A stretch of 64,000 nucleotides of DNA from Haloplanus salinarum (GCF_024498175.1 NZ_CP101823.1:1798001-1862000), one strand, 5' to 3'. Shown: positions 17,109 to 25,049, counted from the stretch's first letter. A program made the numbers and translations. The notes: a model not told the origin generated them from the sequence alone.

Positions 17109-17738
17109 ATGGCTGATCTGCTGCCCTCCCGTCCCGACACCGCCGCGGCCGAGGAGGCCGACCCGCGCGTCATCGGCCTCGACGACGAGGACGCTGACGA
17201 CCTGTTGTCCGCGCTCTCCTCCGAGACGGCTCGCGAGGTGCTCGACACCCTCCACGACGACCCGGACACGCCCGCACGCGTCGCCGAGCGCGTCGACACC
17301 TCCCTCCAGAACGCGCAGTACCACCTCGGCAACCTCGAAGAGGCGGGGTTGATCGAGGTGGTCGACACCGTCTACTCCGAGAAGGGCCGGGAGATGAACG
17401 TCTACGCCCCCACCGACCGGCCGCTCGTGGTGTTCGCGGGGGGCGACTCCGAGAGCGACGGGTTGGAGAGCGCGCTCAAGCGCCTGCTGGCCGCCGTCGG
17501 GCTACTCGGCGTCGCGAGCCTCCTCGTCCAGTGGGCGCTCGACGACCTGCCGGGGATGGCCCGCACCGGCGGCGCGGGCGGCGCCGACGGCGGCGGCGGG
17601 ATGGGCACGATGAGCACCGAGGCGTCGACGGCCGCCGCCGACGCCGCGGGCACCGGCCTCCCGCCCGGCCTCCTCTTTTTCCTCGGCGGACTCCTCGCGC
17701 TCGTCGTCGTCGCCGTCGCGTTCTACGTCCGCCGGTAG
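17109..17738 (+). CDS. ArsR-like winged-helix regulator with C-terminal membrane helices
   Basis: A 209-aa protein. Residues 28-100 are an ArsR-type winged helix (LLSALSSETAREVLDTLHDDPDTPARVAE region, then LQNAQYHLGNLEEAGLIEVV). Two hydrophobic helices follow, at about 120-140 (LLAAVGLLGVASLLVQWAL) and 183-207 (LLFFLGGLLALVVVAVAF), separated by a Gly/Ala/Ser linker. A membrane-anchored transcription factor of this design is common in haloarchaea; targets are unknown. The stop is one base before the inverted-repeat element at 17740. Confidence 0.85.
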   Translation: MADLLPSRPDTAAAEEADPRVIGLDDEDADDLLSALSSETAREVLDTLHDDPDTPARVAERVDTSLQNAQYHLGNLEEAGLIEVVDTVYSEKGREMNVYAPTDRPLVVFAGGDSESDGLESALKRLLAAVGLLGVASLLVQWALDDLPGMARTGGAGGADGGGGMGTMSTEASTAAADAAGTGLPPGLLFFLGGLLALVVVAVAFYVRR

Positions 17739-17739
17739 T

Positions 17740-18033
17740 GGTAGTGTTGCGATTAGCGCGATTGGATTGGAGACACCTCGAAAGGGGCCGGCGTCTCGGC
17801 GTACCCGGACGTTCACGAGAGCAAAGCTCTCGTGAGCCAACCAGAATCCTCCGGATTCTGGTGACGACGCAAGCACCGCAACGGAGTGAGGAGCGTGGTT
17901 CGAGAGAGCTTCGCTCTCTCGTCATCACGAAAGCGCGCTCTGCGCTCTTTCGAACGAGAGCGAGTCCTGAGAGCCGAGACGCCGGGGGCTTTCGAGGTGT
18001 CTCCAACCCAATCGCGCTAATCGCGACACTACC
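17740..18033. mobile_element. MITE-like element with 61-bp terminal inverted repeats
   Basis: Arms 17740-17800 and 17973-18033 match over 61 bases with five mismatches, starting GGTAGTGT(T/C)GCGATTAG. The 172-base interior has no gene but holds four short hairpins, for example CACGAGAGC/GCTCTCGTG, CCAGAATCC/GGATTCTGG and CGAGAGAGC/GCTCTCTCG. The size and architecture suit a non-autonomous element. I see no clear target duplication. It begins one base after a stop codon, so it could also serve as a bidirectional terminator. Confidence 0.6.
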
Positions 18034-18156
18034 TCCGACACCGCGAGCGGCGGGGCCGGGAGTCGCCACGAGGGTGTGGAGCACGGTGAGCCACGACGTC
18101 CGGCCGCCCCCCCCCGAAGCGCGGACGTTAAAGGGCCGCGCCGGCAACGAAGGGTA

Positions 18157-19191
18157 ATGAGTCAGGACGCATCCACCGATGGCGACCTCCGAAACACGGG
18201 GCTGTCGCTCAAACACGACCGGGAGTGGGACTACGAACTCGACCGGATCGTCGAGGCAGTCGAGGAGCGGAACGCCACCAAGGTCGGCCTGCAGTTCCCG
18301 GAAGGGCTGAAACGGCGGGGACCGGCCGTCGCCGACGACCTCCGGGCGATCACCGACGACGACGTCACCTACATGCTCTCGGGACAGCCCTGTTACGGCG
18401 CCTGCGACCTCGACACGTACCTCATGCGCCGGACGGACGTGTTCGTCCACTTCGGGCACTCGCCGATGAAGGAGTCGGACAAGATCATCTACGTCCCGCT
18501 GTTCTCGAACGTCGACCCCTTCCCGATGATGGAGGACGCGCTCGACGAACTCCCCGAGGAGGACGTCGGCCTCGTCACGACGGCCCAGCACATGAACCGC
18601 TTCGACGAGATGAAGGCGTGGCTCGAGGACGAGGGATACACCGTCCACACCCGCAAGGGTGACGACCGCCTGACCCACGAGGGGCAGGTGCTCGGCTGCA
18701 ACTACGCCTCGGCCGACATCGACGCCGACCAGGTGCTCTACGTCGGCGGCGGGAAGTTCCACCCGCTCGGCCTCGCGATGGAGCATCCGGACAAGAAAGT
18801 CGTCATCGCCGACCCCGTCAACAACGTCGTCACCGTCGCCGACACGGAGAAGTTCATGAAACAGCGGTACGGCGCCGTCCACCGCGCCATGGACGCCGAG
18901 AAGTGGGGGGTCATCTTCTGTACCAAGATCGGGCAGGGCCGCTGGGACATGGCCGAACGGATCGTCGAGGACAACGACGACGCCTACCTGATCACGATGG
19001 ACGAGGTGACGCCGGACCGCCTGCGCAACTTCGATATGGACGCCTTCGTCAACACCGGCTGTCCGCGCATCACGACCGACGACGGCCCGCAGTTCCACAA
19101 GCCCATGCTCACGCCCGGCGAGTACCGCATCGCCGTCGGCGACGAGCCCCTCGATTCCCTCTCGTTCGACACGTTCCACGGAACGTGGTGA
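18157..19191 (+). CDS. dph2: Diphthamide biosynthesis enzyme Dph2
   Basis: A 344-aa radical-SAM-like enzyme that transfers the 3-amino-3-carboxypropyl group of SAM to the elongation factor 2 histidine, the first step of diphthamide synthesis. Archaeal Dph2 is a homodimer with a 4Fe-4S cluster held by three cysteines; here they are in CYGACD, GCNYAS and NTGCPR. The ATG at 18157 follows a TATA-like GTTAAAG (18126-18132), about 28 bases before the start. Followed 41 bases later by trmO. Confidence 0.93.
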   Translation: MSQDASTDGDLRNTGLSLKHDREWDYELDRIVEAVEERNATKVGLQFPEGLKRRGPAVADDLRAITDDDVTYMLSGQPCYGACDLDTYLMRRTDVFVHFGHSPMKESDKIIYVPLFSNVDPFPMMEDALDELPEEDVGLVTTAQHMNRFDEMKAWLEDEGYTVHTRKGDDRLTHEGQVLGCNYASADIDADQVLYVGGGKFHPLGLAMEHPDKKVVIADPVNNVVTVADTEKFMKQRYGAVHRAMDAEKWGVIFCTKIGQGRWDMAERIVEDNDDAYLITMDEVTPDRLRNFDMDAFVNTGCPRITTDDGPQFHKPMLTPGEYRIAVGDEPLDSLSFDTFHGTW

Positions 19192-19232
19192 TCGCGGCCA
19201 CACTTTTCTCCTCCTCGCCACGACACATCATC

Positions 19233-19634
19233 ATGAACTGCGAACCGATCGGGACCGTCTACACGCCCTTCGAGACGACGAGCGAGGCGCCGCGGCAGGG
19301 GTTCAGAGGCGACGCCGAGGGCGTCGTCGAGGTCGATCCGCCCTACCGCGAGGGGCTCGTCGGGTTCGACGGCGACCGGGTCGAGGTGGTCTGGTGGGCC
19401 GACCGCGCCGACCGCTCCCTCCTGACGCTGGATCGGGACGCCGACCGCGGCGTGTTCACCTCGCGCTCGCCGGCCCGTCCCAATCCCGTCTGTGTCACCG
19501 AGTGTGCGGTGTTGTCGGCCGACCCCGCGGCCGGCCGCCTCCGCCTCGACGGCGTCGACATGGCCGACGGGAGCCCGGTCGTGGATCTGAAGGCACCGAT
19601 CACGACTCACTGCTGGGACGACGACTCGACGTAG
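19233..19634 (+). CDS. trmO: tRNA (t6A37) N6-methyltransferase TrmO
   Basis: A 133-aa TsaA/YaeB-like beta-barrel enzyme that methylates threonylcarbamoyl-adenosine 37 of threonine tRNAs using SAM. Signatures are PIGTVYTPF at the N-terminus, GVFTSRSPARPNPV in the middle and the C-terminal DLKAPI. It starts at ATG 19233. The last 28 bases overlap the 3' end of the opposite-strand gene, a convergent overlap. Another tRNA/translation gene next to dph2, but with a separate start and no overlap. Confidence 0.9.
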   Translation: MNCEPIGTVYTPFETTSEAPRQGFRGDAEGVVEVDPPYREGLVGFDGDRVEVVWWADRADRSLLTLDRDADRGVFTSRSPARPNPVCVTECAVLSADPAAGRLRLDGVDMADGSPVVDLKAPITTHCWDDDST

Positions 19635-20053
19635 TCGACGGCCGCCGCGGGCGTCTCGACCGCCTCGACGCCGGCGACGTCGTGGGTGTCCAGTCCCGCG
19701 ACCGGGCGGTCGAAGACGCCGGCGAACCCGAGTTCCGAGAGCGTCCCCGCGCCGCCGTCGACGGCCACCACGGCGTCGCCGTTCATCACGACCATCGCGT
19801 TCCGGGCGTGCCCCATCCCCGTCGCGACGGGGGTGTCGACGTACGCGTTCGCGTCGTCGGGGTCGGCCGTCGGGAGGATGCCGACCGTCTCGCCGCCGGC
19901 CCGGGTCGCGCCGGCACACACCGCCGCCATGACGCCCCCGAGGCCGCCACAGACGACGACGTGACCCCGTTCCCCGAGCAGTCGGCCCAGCGTCCGGGCC
20001 CGTTCGGCCGTCCGGTCGTCCACGGTACTCCCACCGATGACGCTGACGCGCAT
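19607..20053 (-). CDS. TIGR00725/LOG-like Rossmann-fold protein
   Basis: A 148-aa protein of the lysine-decarboxylase-like (LOG/DprA-like) Rossmann fold. It shows MRVSVIGGS, VVCGGLGGVMAAVCAGA and the nucleotide-binding ALEGGAGTLSE-like motif as VDGGAGTLSELG. Relatives hydrolyse nucleoside monophosphates (cytokinin-activating LOG) but the TIGR00725 branch is uncharacterised. The start is at 20053; the open frame upstream of it is not protein-like. Its 3' end overlaps trmO by 28 bases. Confidence 0.85.
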   Translation of the reverse strand: MRVSVIGGSTVDDRTAERARTLGRLLGERGHVVVCGGLGGVMAAVCAGATRAGGETVGILPTADPDDANAYVDTPVATGMGHARNAMVVMNGDAVVAVDGGAGTLSELGFAGVFDRPVAGLDTHDVAGVEAVETPAAAVDYVESSSQQ

Positions 20054-20148
20054 GGGACAGGATCGCACGGCACCGGGAAATGCGTTCGGACCCGTCCTCC
20101 GGCCGTCGACCACCCACAGTTATGTGTCGGTTGACCGCCTACTCGTGT

Positions 20149-21051
20149 ATGTCAGCGATCGAGTCCCTCCGGACGGCGGTCGGCACGCTCCGGCGCCACC
20201 CCGTCCTCGTGCTCGGCGGCGCGTGTTACGGCCTCGTGGTCATGCCCCAGCGAGCCCTCCAGTTGGCCGGCGTCCCCATCGCCCCCGCGCTCCTCCAGAT
20301 GCTCACCTTCTTTCTCACGCCCTTCGTCCTCGCCGGCGTCGTCGGAATGGCCCGGACGGCACTCGGCGGCGAGACGTCCGTCGACGAACTCGTTGCGGTC
20401 GGCAAGGACCGGTACGTCGACCTGTTGCTCGCCACGCTCCTGGCGTTCGGCATCAAACTCGCCTTCGGAATCGTCCTCGTCGTGCTCGCCGTTGCCCTCC
20501 TCGTCACCGGCGGGAGCGGGACGGCCGCCCTCGTGGGGGCCGCCCTCGTCGTGGTCGTCGTCCTCGTCTACCTCGCCGTCCTCATGCTGATCCAGTTTTA
20601 CCCCGTCATCGTCGTCGTCGACGACGCCGGACCGGTCGATGCCGTCACGGACAGCGTCGAGTTCGTCCGGTCGAACCCCGTCGGCACGCTCGGGTTCACG
20701 GCCGTGACGCTCCTGCTCGGTGCGCTGGCGGCCCTCCCGGTCACGGGCGTCGCCGCCTACAGCTTCGCCACGTCCGATGCCGGGTCCGGCGGGAGTCCCG
20801 GACCGATCGGTGGCGGGATGAGTCCTGGCAGCCCGGGAGCCGGCGCCGGGACGACGAACGGGACGGCGGCGCTCGGCGACGCCCTGGCGAGCGGGGGGTT
20901 GGGCCTCTCGACGCCCGAGGTGCTCGCGCTGTCGCTCGTCTCGGTGGCGGCGACGGCGCTCCTGGTCGCCTTCCGGCTGACCTACGCCACCGCGTTCTAC
21001 CGGTCGAACGCTCGATCCATCGAGGAGCGCGTCCTCGACGAGGAGTGGTAG
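20149..21051 (+). CDS. Haloarchaeal multi-pass membrane protein
   Basis: A 300-aa protein with about six membrane helices and a glycine/serine-rich extracellular loop (SDAGSGGSPGPIGGGM region, residues 205-245) before the last helix. The pattern matches the haloarchaeal DUF7847-type family by recollection; no function is established. ATG 20149 gives MSAIESLRTAVGTLRRHP, an amphipathic start typical of that family. It stands alone between convergent neighbours. Confidence 0.75.
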   Translation: MSAIESLRTAVGTLRRHPVLVLGGACYGLVVMPQRALQLAGVPIAPALLQMLTFFLTPFVLAGVVGMARTALGGETSVDELVAVGKDRYVDLLLATLLAFGIKLAFGIVLVVLAVALLVTGGSGTAALVGAALVVVVVLVYLAVLMLIQFYPVIVVVDDAGPVDAVTDSVEFVRSNPVGTLGFTAVTLLLGALAALPVTGVAAYSFATSDAGSGGSPGPIGGGMSPGSPGAGAGTTNGTAALGDALASGGLGLSTPEVLALSLVSVAATALLVAFRLTYATAFYRSNARSIEERVLDEEW

Positions 21052-21058
21052 TCGGCGG

Positions 21059-21598
21059 CTACAGCAGGAACGTCTCCTCGCGCTCGGCGAGGTCCATGAA
21101 GGTGTCGGCGGCCTCGACGAGTTCGTCGGCCGTCGAGGAGCCGAAGGCCATCACCTCGACGCGGACGCCCTCGTGACGGAGGTGCGAGCAGAGCCGCGAA
21201 AAGTCGCCGTCACCGGTACACAACACGACCACGTCGACGTGGTTCGCCAGCGTCACGGCGTCGAGGCTGATTCCAACGTCCCAGTCGGCCTTCTTCGTCC
21301 CGTCGCCGAAGGTCTTGATGTCCTTGATCTTTCGCTCGAAGCCGATGTCCTTGAGCGCCTCGAAGAACCGCTCCTCCTCGGGGGAGTCCGCACGGATGAC
21401 GTAGGCGATAGCCCGCACGAGTTCGCGGTCGGCGACGCCCTTGGAGAGCAGCGCCGAGTAGTCGATGTTCCGGGAGTAGAGACTTTGGGCGGAATGATAG
21501 AGGTTCTGCGCGTCCGCGAGCATGGCGACGCGCTGGTTCGCGTGGATATCGGTCACGTTGTTCGAACGTAGGACGCGTGCGATTAAATTCTTGCTCAT
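21059..21598 (-). CDS. NYN-domain (LabA-like) putative ribonuclease
   Basis: A 179-aa PIN-like NYN domain protein. Acidic residues expected of the metal site are visible in MLADAQNLYHSA (residue 27 on), KKADWDVGISLDAVTLA and VLCTGDGDFSRLC, which match the conserved D-N, D and D-x-D pattern of NYN nucleases. It probably cleaves RNA. ATG 21598 is used; an internal Met before LADAQN is an alternative. The neighbour genes do not suggest a specific pathway. Confidence 0.85.
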   Translation of the reverse strand: MSKNLIARVLRSNNVTDIHANQRVAMLADAQNLYHSAQSLYSRNIDYSALLSKGVADRELVRAIAYVIRADSPEEERFFEALKDIGFERKIKDIKTFGDGTKKADWDVGISLDAVTLANHVDVVVLCTGDGDFSRLCSHLRHEGVRVEVMAFGSSTADELVEAADTFMDLAEREETFLL

Positions 21599-21649
21599 GC
21601 GTGGCGGTGATACGTGCGATTTAACCCGACGGCGAGGGCAGGGAGGGAC

Positions 21650-22057
21650 ATGCGCACCGAGCAGGCCGCTCCAGTACTCGGCATCGTCGGCTGTCTCGCC
21701 GTCGTCGTCGCCCTCGCGCTCCCCGTTGCCCTCTTTCCCGACTGGGGGACCGAACTGGGTCGTTACTACACCAGCGGCCCCCTCGGGGTCGGAGCCGTCC
21801 TCGCGTCCGTGCTCGTCGGCGGCGTCGTGTTCCTCGCGGGCGCTCGCGGCCGGACGGACCCGACGACGGCTGCCGGTATCGCCGTCCCGCTCGGGGTCGT
21901 CGCCTTCGTGATCGCGCTCTGGTGGGCGGTCGCGGCACCCCTCGATCCGCTCTTTGGCTTCCCGGCGTCGTGGATCACGGACCTGCGGTGGGTCGTCGTC
22001 GTCTCGACGGCGCTCACGGCCACCGCCGCGGCGTTCTACGCCCGGGCCGTGCTCTGA
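21650..22057 (+). CDS. Haloarchaeal four-helix membrane protein
   Basis: A 135-aa protein with four predicted membrane helices, starting MRTEQAAPVLGIVG. A purine-rich GGGAGGGA lies 4-12 bases upstream of ATG 21650 and could act as a ribosome-binding site, favouring this start over the earlier GTG-type frame. I believe it belongs to a haloarchaea-only DUF family; no function is known. Confidence 0.7.
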   Translation: MRTEQAAPVLGIVGCLAVVVALALPVALFPDWGTELGRYYTSGPLGVGAVLASVLVGGVVFLAGARGRTDPTTAAGIAVPLGVVAFVIALWWAVAAPLDPLFGFPASWITDLRWVVVVSTALTATAAAFYARAVL

Positions 22058-22167
22058 CGACGGGAGTCACGCCGACTCCAGCCGCGACGACGGTCGTGAC
22101 GTGCTGTACGGACTGTCGTGGGTCGTTTCCGTCGGTCGCCGACCACGGGAGTGGCGGCCACACCGTA

Positions 22168-23433
22168 TCAGACCACGAGGAACACGACGCCGCTCGTGAC
22201 GATGATGCCGAGTACGATGGAGACCAGCTTCCCCAACCGGTGGGTGCCGAGAATCCACGCCAACGTGGCTTTGAGGGCGGTGTTCGCGATGGCTGCGACG
22301 ACGATTCCCGTCGTGGCGACCTCCGTCGAGACTGCCCCCTCGGCCGCGAGTCGACTCAGCGTGATCGTCATCGCGTCGACGTCCGCGAGCCCGGAGACGA
22401 ACGCGGTCAGGTACACCCCCGACGCGCCGAACCACTCGTTGGCGTATTCGGAGACGAGCAACACGGCCGCGAAGATGGCTCCGAACAGGAGGGCTGGCTG
22501 CAAGCGGAGCGGGTTCTCGAGCGCCTCCGGTTCCACGGTTTCGTCGGTGGCGCTCCGCCAGTACAACACCCCTGCAGCGACGGCACCCACTGCGGTCATC
22601 ACCCCGAGTGGGAGCGCGACGCTCGGGAGCAGATCGGGGTTGACGACGGCGACTTCGATGAGCGCGCGTGGGAACATCACGATGGAAGCGGTAACGACCG
22701 CGAACGCGCAGACGCGATGGAGCGTCGCCTTCCGAGTCGTCTTCTCGGCCATCGAAACCGTCGTCGCGGTAGAGGAGACGAAGCCGCCGACGATCCCCGT
22801 GAGGGCGATTCCCCGTTCGGGGCCGAGCAGTTCCCCGAGCACGTACGCCGCGAATCCGAGACCGGTGACGAAGACGACCATCAACCAGACGAATCGGGGA
22901 TTGAGTCCGTAGAGGGGTTCGAGCGGTCGATCCGGCAGCGCGGGGAGCACGACGAGGACGACGAGGACGAACTTCGCCGACGCGCGTCGTTCGGTTTCTT
23001 CGATCCGGTCGGCGAACTCGTGTATCGGATCCTTCACCGAGAGCAACACTGTGACCACGCCGCCCGTGATGACGGCGACGACTGCCCCCCGATCCGAATG
23101 CGTCGTCATGGCTCCGAGAATCACCATGACGAGGACCGCCACGAGCGTCGTCAGGCCGAGATCGTTCTCGTACCGGATCTTGCCCACGTACGCGACGGTG
23201 AGCGGCGCGACGAGTATCCCGACGGCGACCGGAAGCATGGTCGGAAAGAACGCCTGAACGAGCGCCCCGTAGAGGGTGATCAGCGGGAACGTCCGGCTCC
23301 CGGCGAACGATCCCCCCGACTCGCTTTGCTCCCGTTCCAGACCGACGAGTGCGCCGAGACCGATCCCGAGGAGGAGATGTAAGACGAATTCGCTGAGGGA
23401 AGCGGTCGCGGGGTCGACCATCGTGTGTCGCAT
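22168..23433 (-). CDS. MgtC/SapB-DUF4010 family membrane protein
   Basis: A 421-aa polytopic protein. The N-terminal third is MgtC-like (LLLGIGLGALVGLEREQ, then TFPLITLYGAL); the rest is DUF4010 (ALTGIVGGFVSSTATTVSM and SGLADVDAMTITLSRLA). Such proteins are linked to Mg2+ limitation or ion homeostasis but the transported substrate is not established. ATG 23433 is used; a second Met lies four codons in. A nested inverted repeat starts 30 bases upstream and could be its control region. Confidence 0.85.
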   Translation of the reverse strand: MRHTMVDPATASLSEFVLHLLLGIGLGALVGLEREQSESGGSFAGSRTFPLITLYGALVQAFFPTMLPVAVGILVAPLTVAYVGKIRYENDLGLTTLVAVLVMVILGAMTTHSDRGAVVAVITGGVVTVLLSVKDPIHEFADRIEETERRASAKFVLVVLVVLPALPDRPLEPLYGLNPRFVWLMVVFVTGLGFAAYVLGELLGPERGIALTGIVGGFVSSTATTVSMAEKTTRKATLHRVCAFAVVTASIVMFPRALIEVAVVNPDLLPSVALPLGVMTAVGAVAAGVLYWRSATDETVEPEALENPLRLQPALLFGAIFAAVLLVSEYANEWFGASGVYLTAFVSGLADVDAMTITLSRLAAEGAVSTEVATTGIVVAAIANTALKATLAWILGTHRLGKLVSIVLGIIVTSGVVFLVV

Positions 23434-23462
23434 CTACCTGGGAGATTGTCAAACGATAGGAT

Positions 23463-23545
23463 TATCGTAGCCTCCGTAAGGCCTCGCACACCTGATCGCC
23501 GGACTACGTGCGGTCAGGTGTGCAAATAGCGCCAACGCTACGATA
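23463..23545. promoter_or_regulatory. Nested inverted repeat upstream of the MgtC/DUF4010 gene
   Basis: Outer arms TATCGTAGC (23463-23471) and GCTACGATA (23537-23545) enclose inner arms GCACACCTGA (23486-23495) and TCAGGTGTGC (23514-23523). Both pairs are perfect. It could be a double operator or a folded RNA leader; it lies 30 bases from ATG 23433. The rest of 23546-23750 shows no gene. Confidence 0.45.
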
Positions 23546-23754
23546 GAGGGCCGGCCTACCGTCGTCCACCCGGACGACGACACGTCGGGAATCCGGTTCG
23601 ACGGGTGAGCCGGACTCCACACCTCCGCGTCCGATCCTCGAACCGGTGGCGGACCGGACGCGGCCGACACGCCGTCCGCCTCGTCGACCCGACGCCAATC
23701 GCGGGCTGGCGAGTCGAAAGGCCCTTAAGAGGAAACGGCATACGAAGGGATGGA

Positions 23755-24060
23755 CTAGGTCGGGCAGTTAGGCCCTGCTCCACCGCCCGCACTACGGTCT
23801 TCAGCGGGGACCGAACCCGGGTGCGTCCGGTCAGACCGATCCGGGCCCCGGAAGCCAACGTGGAAGCCTCGTCCTGCGGGGACAGCGGCCCACGGCGCGC
23901 GTCTGCAGGGACGCTCCGTCGTGGTTCGTCGGCGGTACCGGGTCAGGCGCGGAAGCGAGCAGCCCGTCGCCGGACGCCCGTCGCTCGGAGGATCGCGGGG
24001 TGGAGGAGGCGACCGGGACTCCCCGGGCCGGAACGCCGGGCAATCCCGCCGTCCACATTC
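23755..24060 (+). ncRNA. Signal recognition particle (7S) RNA
   Basis: The SRP54-binding helix 8 is plain: GGTCAGG at 23941-23947 and GGAAGCGAGCAG at 23951-23962. The 5' part (GCTCCACCGCCCGC, about 23779) pairs with GCGGGGTGGAGG (about 23997-24008) to close the long helix 5. The roughly 305-base length fits haloarchaeal SRP RNA. A TATA-like TTAAG (23725-23729) is about 27 bases before the proposed 5' end. The ends are approximate, within about 10-15 bases. It scaffolds SRP19/SRP54 for co-translational membrane targeting. Confidence 0.9.
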
Positions 24061-24168
24061 GTACCTTCTCGTGGCGAGCAGCGGCACCGTGCCCGATACT
24101 GGCGAGCGTTGCCCCATCACTAAATATAAACACCCTGGTATTAGTTAACATGGTACGAGACAACAACG

Positions 24169-24294
24169 ATGAAGCAAGAAGACATGGCACTCCTCCGCGA
24201 CGAATGCAGTGACGGAAACGACCGCGCCTGCCACACGCTCGAACGACTCTGCGAGGACGGCCGCGACGACGCCTGTCAGTACGTGCCGAACTGA
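24169..24294 (+). CDS. 41-aa cysteine-rich small protein
   Basis: Reads MKQEDMALLRDECSDGNDRA and on to CQYVPN. It has four cysteines in two near-repeats of the form C-x-DG-x2-x2-AC (spacing C-x7-C-x6-C-x7-C), which suggests a bound metal or a Sel1-like helical hairpin. A TATA-like AATATAAAC (24123-24131) lies 38-46 bases upstream, so there would be a short leader of about 17 bases. It falls between the SRP RNA and the DtxR gene. Not a family I recognise; coding is inferred from composition, third-codon C/G bias and the repeat. Confidence 0.6.
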   Translation: MKQEDMALLRDECSDGNDRACHTLERLCEDGRDDACQYVPN

Positions 24295-24420
24295 TCCGTC
24301 CGTTCGACTCGCTTCTCGGCGATATCCCGATTCCAAGCCGCCGCTATCGCTCCGATCCTAGCGAACGGCGGTCCACTCGAACACCGACGGCCCGTCGACC
24401 GTCGTGGAGTCTCATACTGC

Positions 24421-24488
24421 TTATTGTAAGTCGTTACCGGTGCTTCGCCGGACCACTCTGGCGAACCACCGGTAAACAGTTACAATAA
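24421..24488. repeat. REP-like palindromic intergenic element, copy B
   Basis: A nearly perfect 68-base palindrome: outer arms TTATTGTAA (24421-24429) and TTACAATAA (24480-24488), inner 14-bp arms ACCGGTGCTTCGCC (24436-24449) and its complement (24460-24473) with one mismatch, and a 10-base loop. It is the better-preserved version of the element at 9341. Symmetry extends imperfectly to CTCATAC/GTATCAG at 24413 and 24492. It lies at the stop of the DtxR gene. Confidence 0.75.
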
Positions 24489-24494
24489 TCCGTA

Positions 24495-24875
24495 TCAGTC
24501 GTCGCCCGGCGTCGGGTCCGGCTCGTACGGGAGCAGTTCCGTGAGCCGTTCGGCCACCGCGGGGTCGATCAGCCCCGCCATCTCCATGGCCTCGGATTCG
24601 TAGGCCTCGAGGTCCAGCACGCTCCGGAAGAACCACGAGAGGGTGACGTACGTCTCGTGGAGGTCCGCCGCCCGTGCGCGCCCCGCGTCGGTGAGCGTCG
24701 CCCCCTCGTACGGTTCGTACGTGAGCACCCCGCCGGTTTCGAGGTCCTGGAGCATCTGCGTCGCCGTGGCCTGTGACCGGTCGACGAGGTCGGCCACCTC
24801 GCCGGAGGAGACCGGTGGGGAGCCGCGTTGCTCGGCGATGTACAGCGCGAGGAGGTACTGGGCGGTCCCGCTCAT
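24495..24875 (-). CDS. DtxR-family metal-dependent repressor (short form)
   Basis: A 126-aa protein with the DtxR winged helix (MSGTAQYLLALYIAEQRG, then VSSGEVADLVDRSQATATQML and LTYEPYEGATLTDAGR) and the dimerisation/metal helices (ETYVTLSWFFRSVLDL region). It lacks the C-terminal SH3-like domain, as many archaeal SirR/Idr proteins do. ATG 24875 is chosen. Two iron-box palindromes lie in its promoter region (25050-25090), so it is probably an iron- or manganese-sensing autoregulator that also controls 15175. Confidence 0.88.
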   Translation of the reverse strand: MSGTAQYLLALYIAEQRGSPPVSSGEVADLVDRSQATATQMLQDLETGGVLTYEPYEGATLTDAGRARAADLHETYVTLSWFFRSVLDLEAYESEAMEMAGLIDPAVAERLTELLPYEPDPTPGDD

Positions 24876-24885
24876 CGGGACGTCG

Positions 24886-25002
24886 TTACTCGCGCTCCCG
24901 TGCGGGGGTGTCGTCGGTCGGTTCCTCGTCACCGGAACCGAAGAGCCCGGCGTAGACGCCCGCCCACAGTCTCGCCCGTCGCCGCGGGCCGACCGACGTC
25001 AT
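24886..25002 (-). CDS. 38-aa small protein upstream of the DtxR gene
   Basis: ATG 25002 opens MTSVGPRRRARLWAGVYAGL and ends ARERE with TAA at 24886-24888, 10 bases before the DtxR ATG. Basic and hydrophobic N-terminal half, acidic C-terminal half. In-frame codons continue upstream without a standard start until a TAG. It probably shares the iron-box transcript with the repressor. No family recognised; coding status moderately supported by codon use and by its coupling to the leader ORF. Confidence 0.45.
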   Translation of the reverse strand: MTSVGPRRRARLWAGVYAGLFGSGDEEPTDDTPARERE

Positions 25003-25043
25003 CGTCCTCCGGGCGCGAGACGCCGCGTCCTGGTAGCGTTCAT
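24999..25043 (-). CDS. Possible leaderless 14-codon leader ORF of the DtxR operon
   Basis: ATG 25043 lies 27 bases from the TATA-like CATATG of this promoter. It encodes MNATRTRRLAPGGR and stops with TGA that overlaps the next ATG (25002) as ATGA. Same arrangement as the iron-box promoter at 15175. Inference from promoter geometry. Confidence 0.3.
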   Translation of the reverse strand: MNATRTRRLAPGGR

Positions 25044-25049
25044 ACTCGA

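Noticed and set aside
23555-24190. Several 60-170-codon frames across the SRP RNA
   Set aside because: The RNA has the SRP54-binding helix and long-range pairing; the frames do not resemble proteins.
24150-24212. ATG 24150 as the start of a 20-codon protein
   Set aside because: It fits the TATA spacing but its peptide is low-complexity and ends early; the overlapping 41-aa frame has a regular cysteine pattern.
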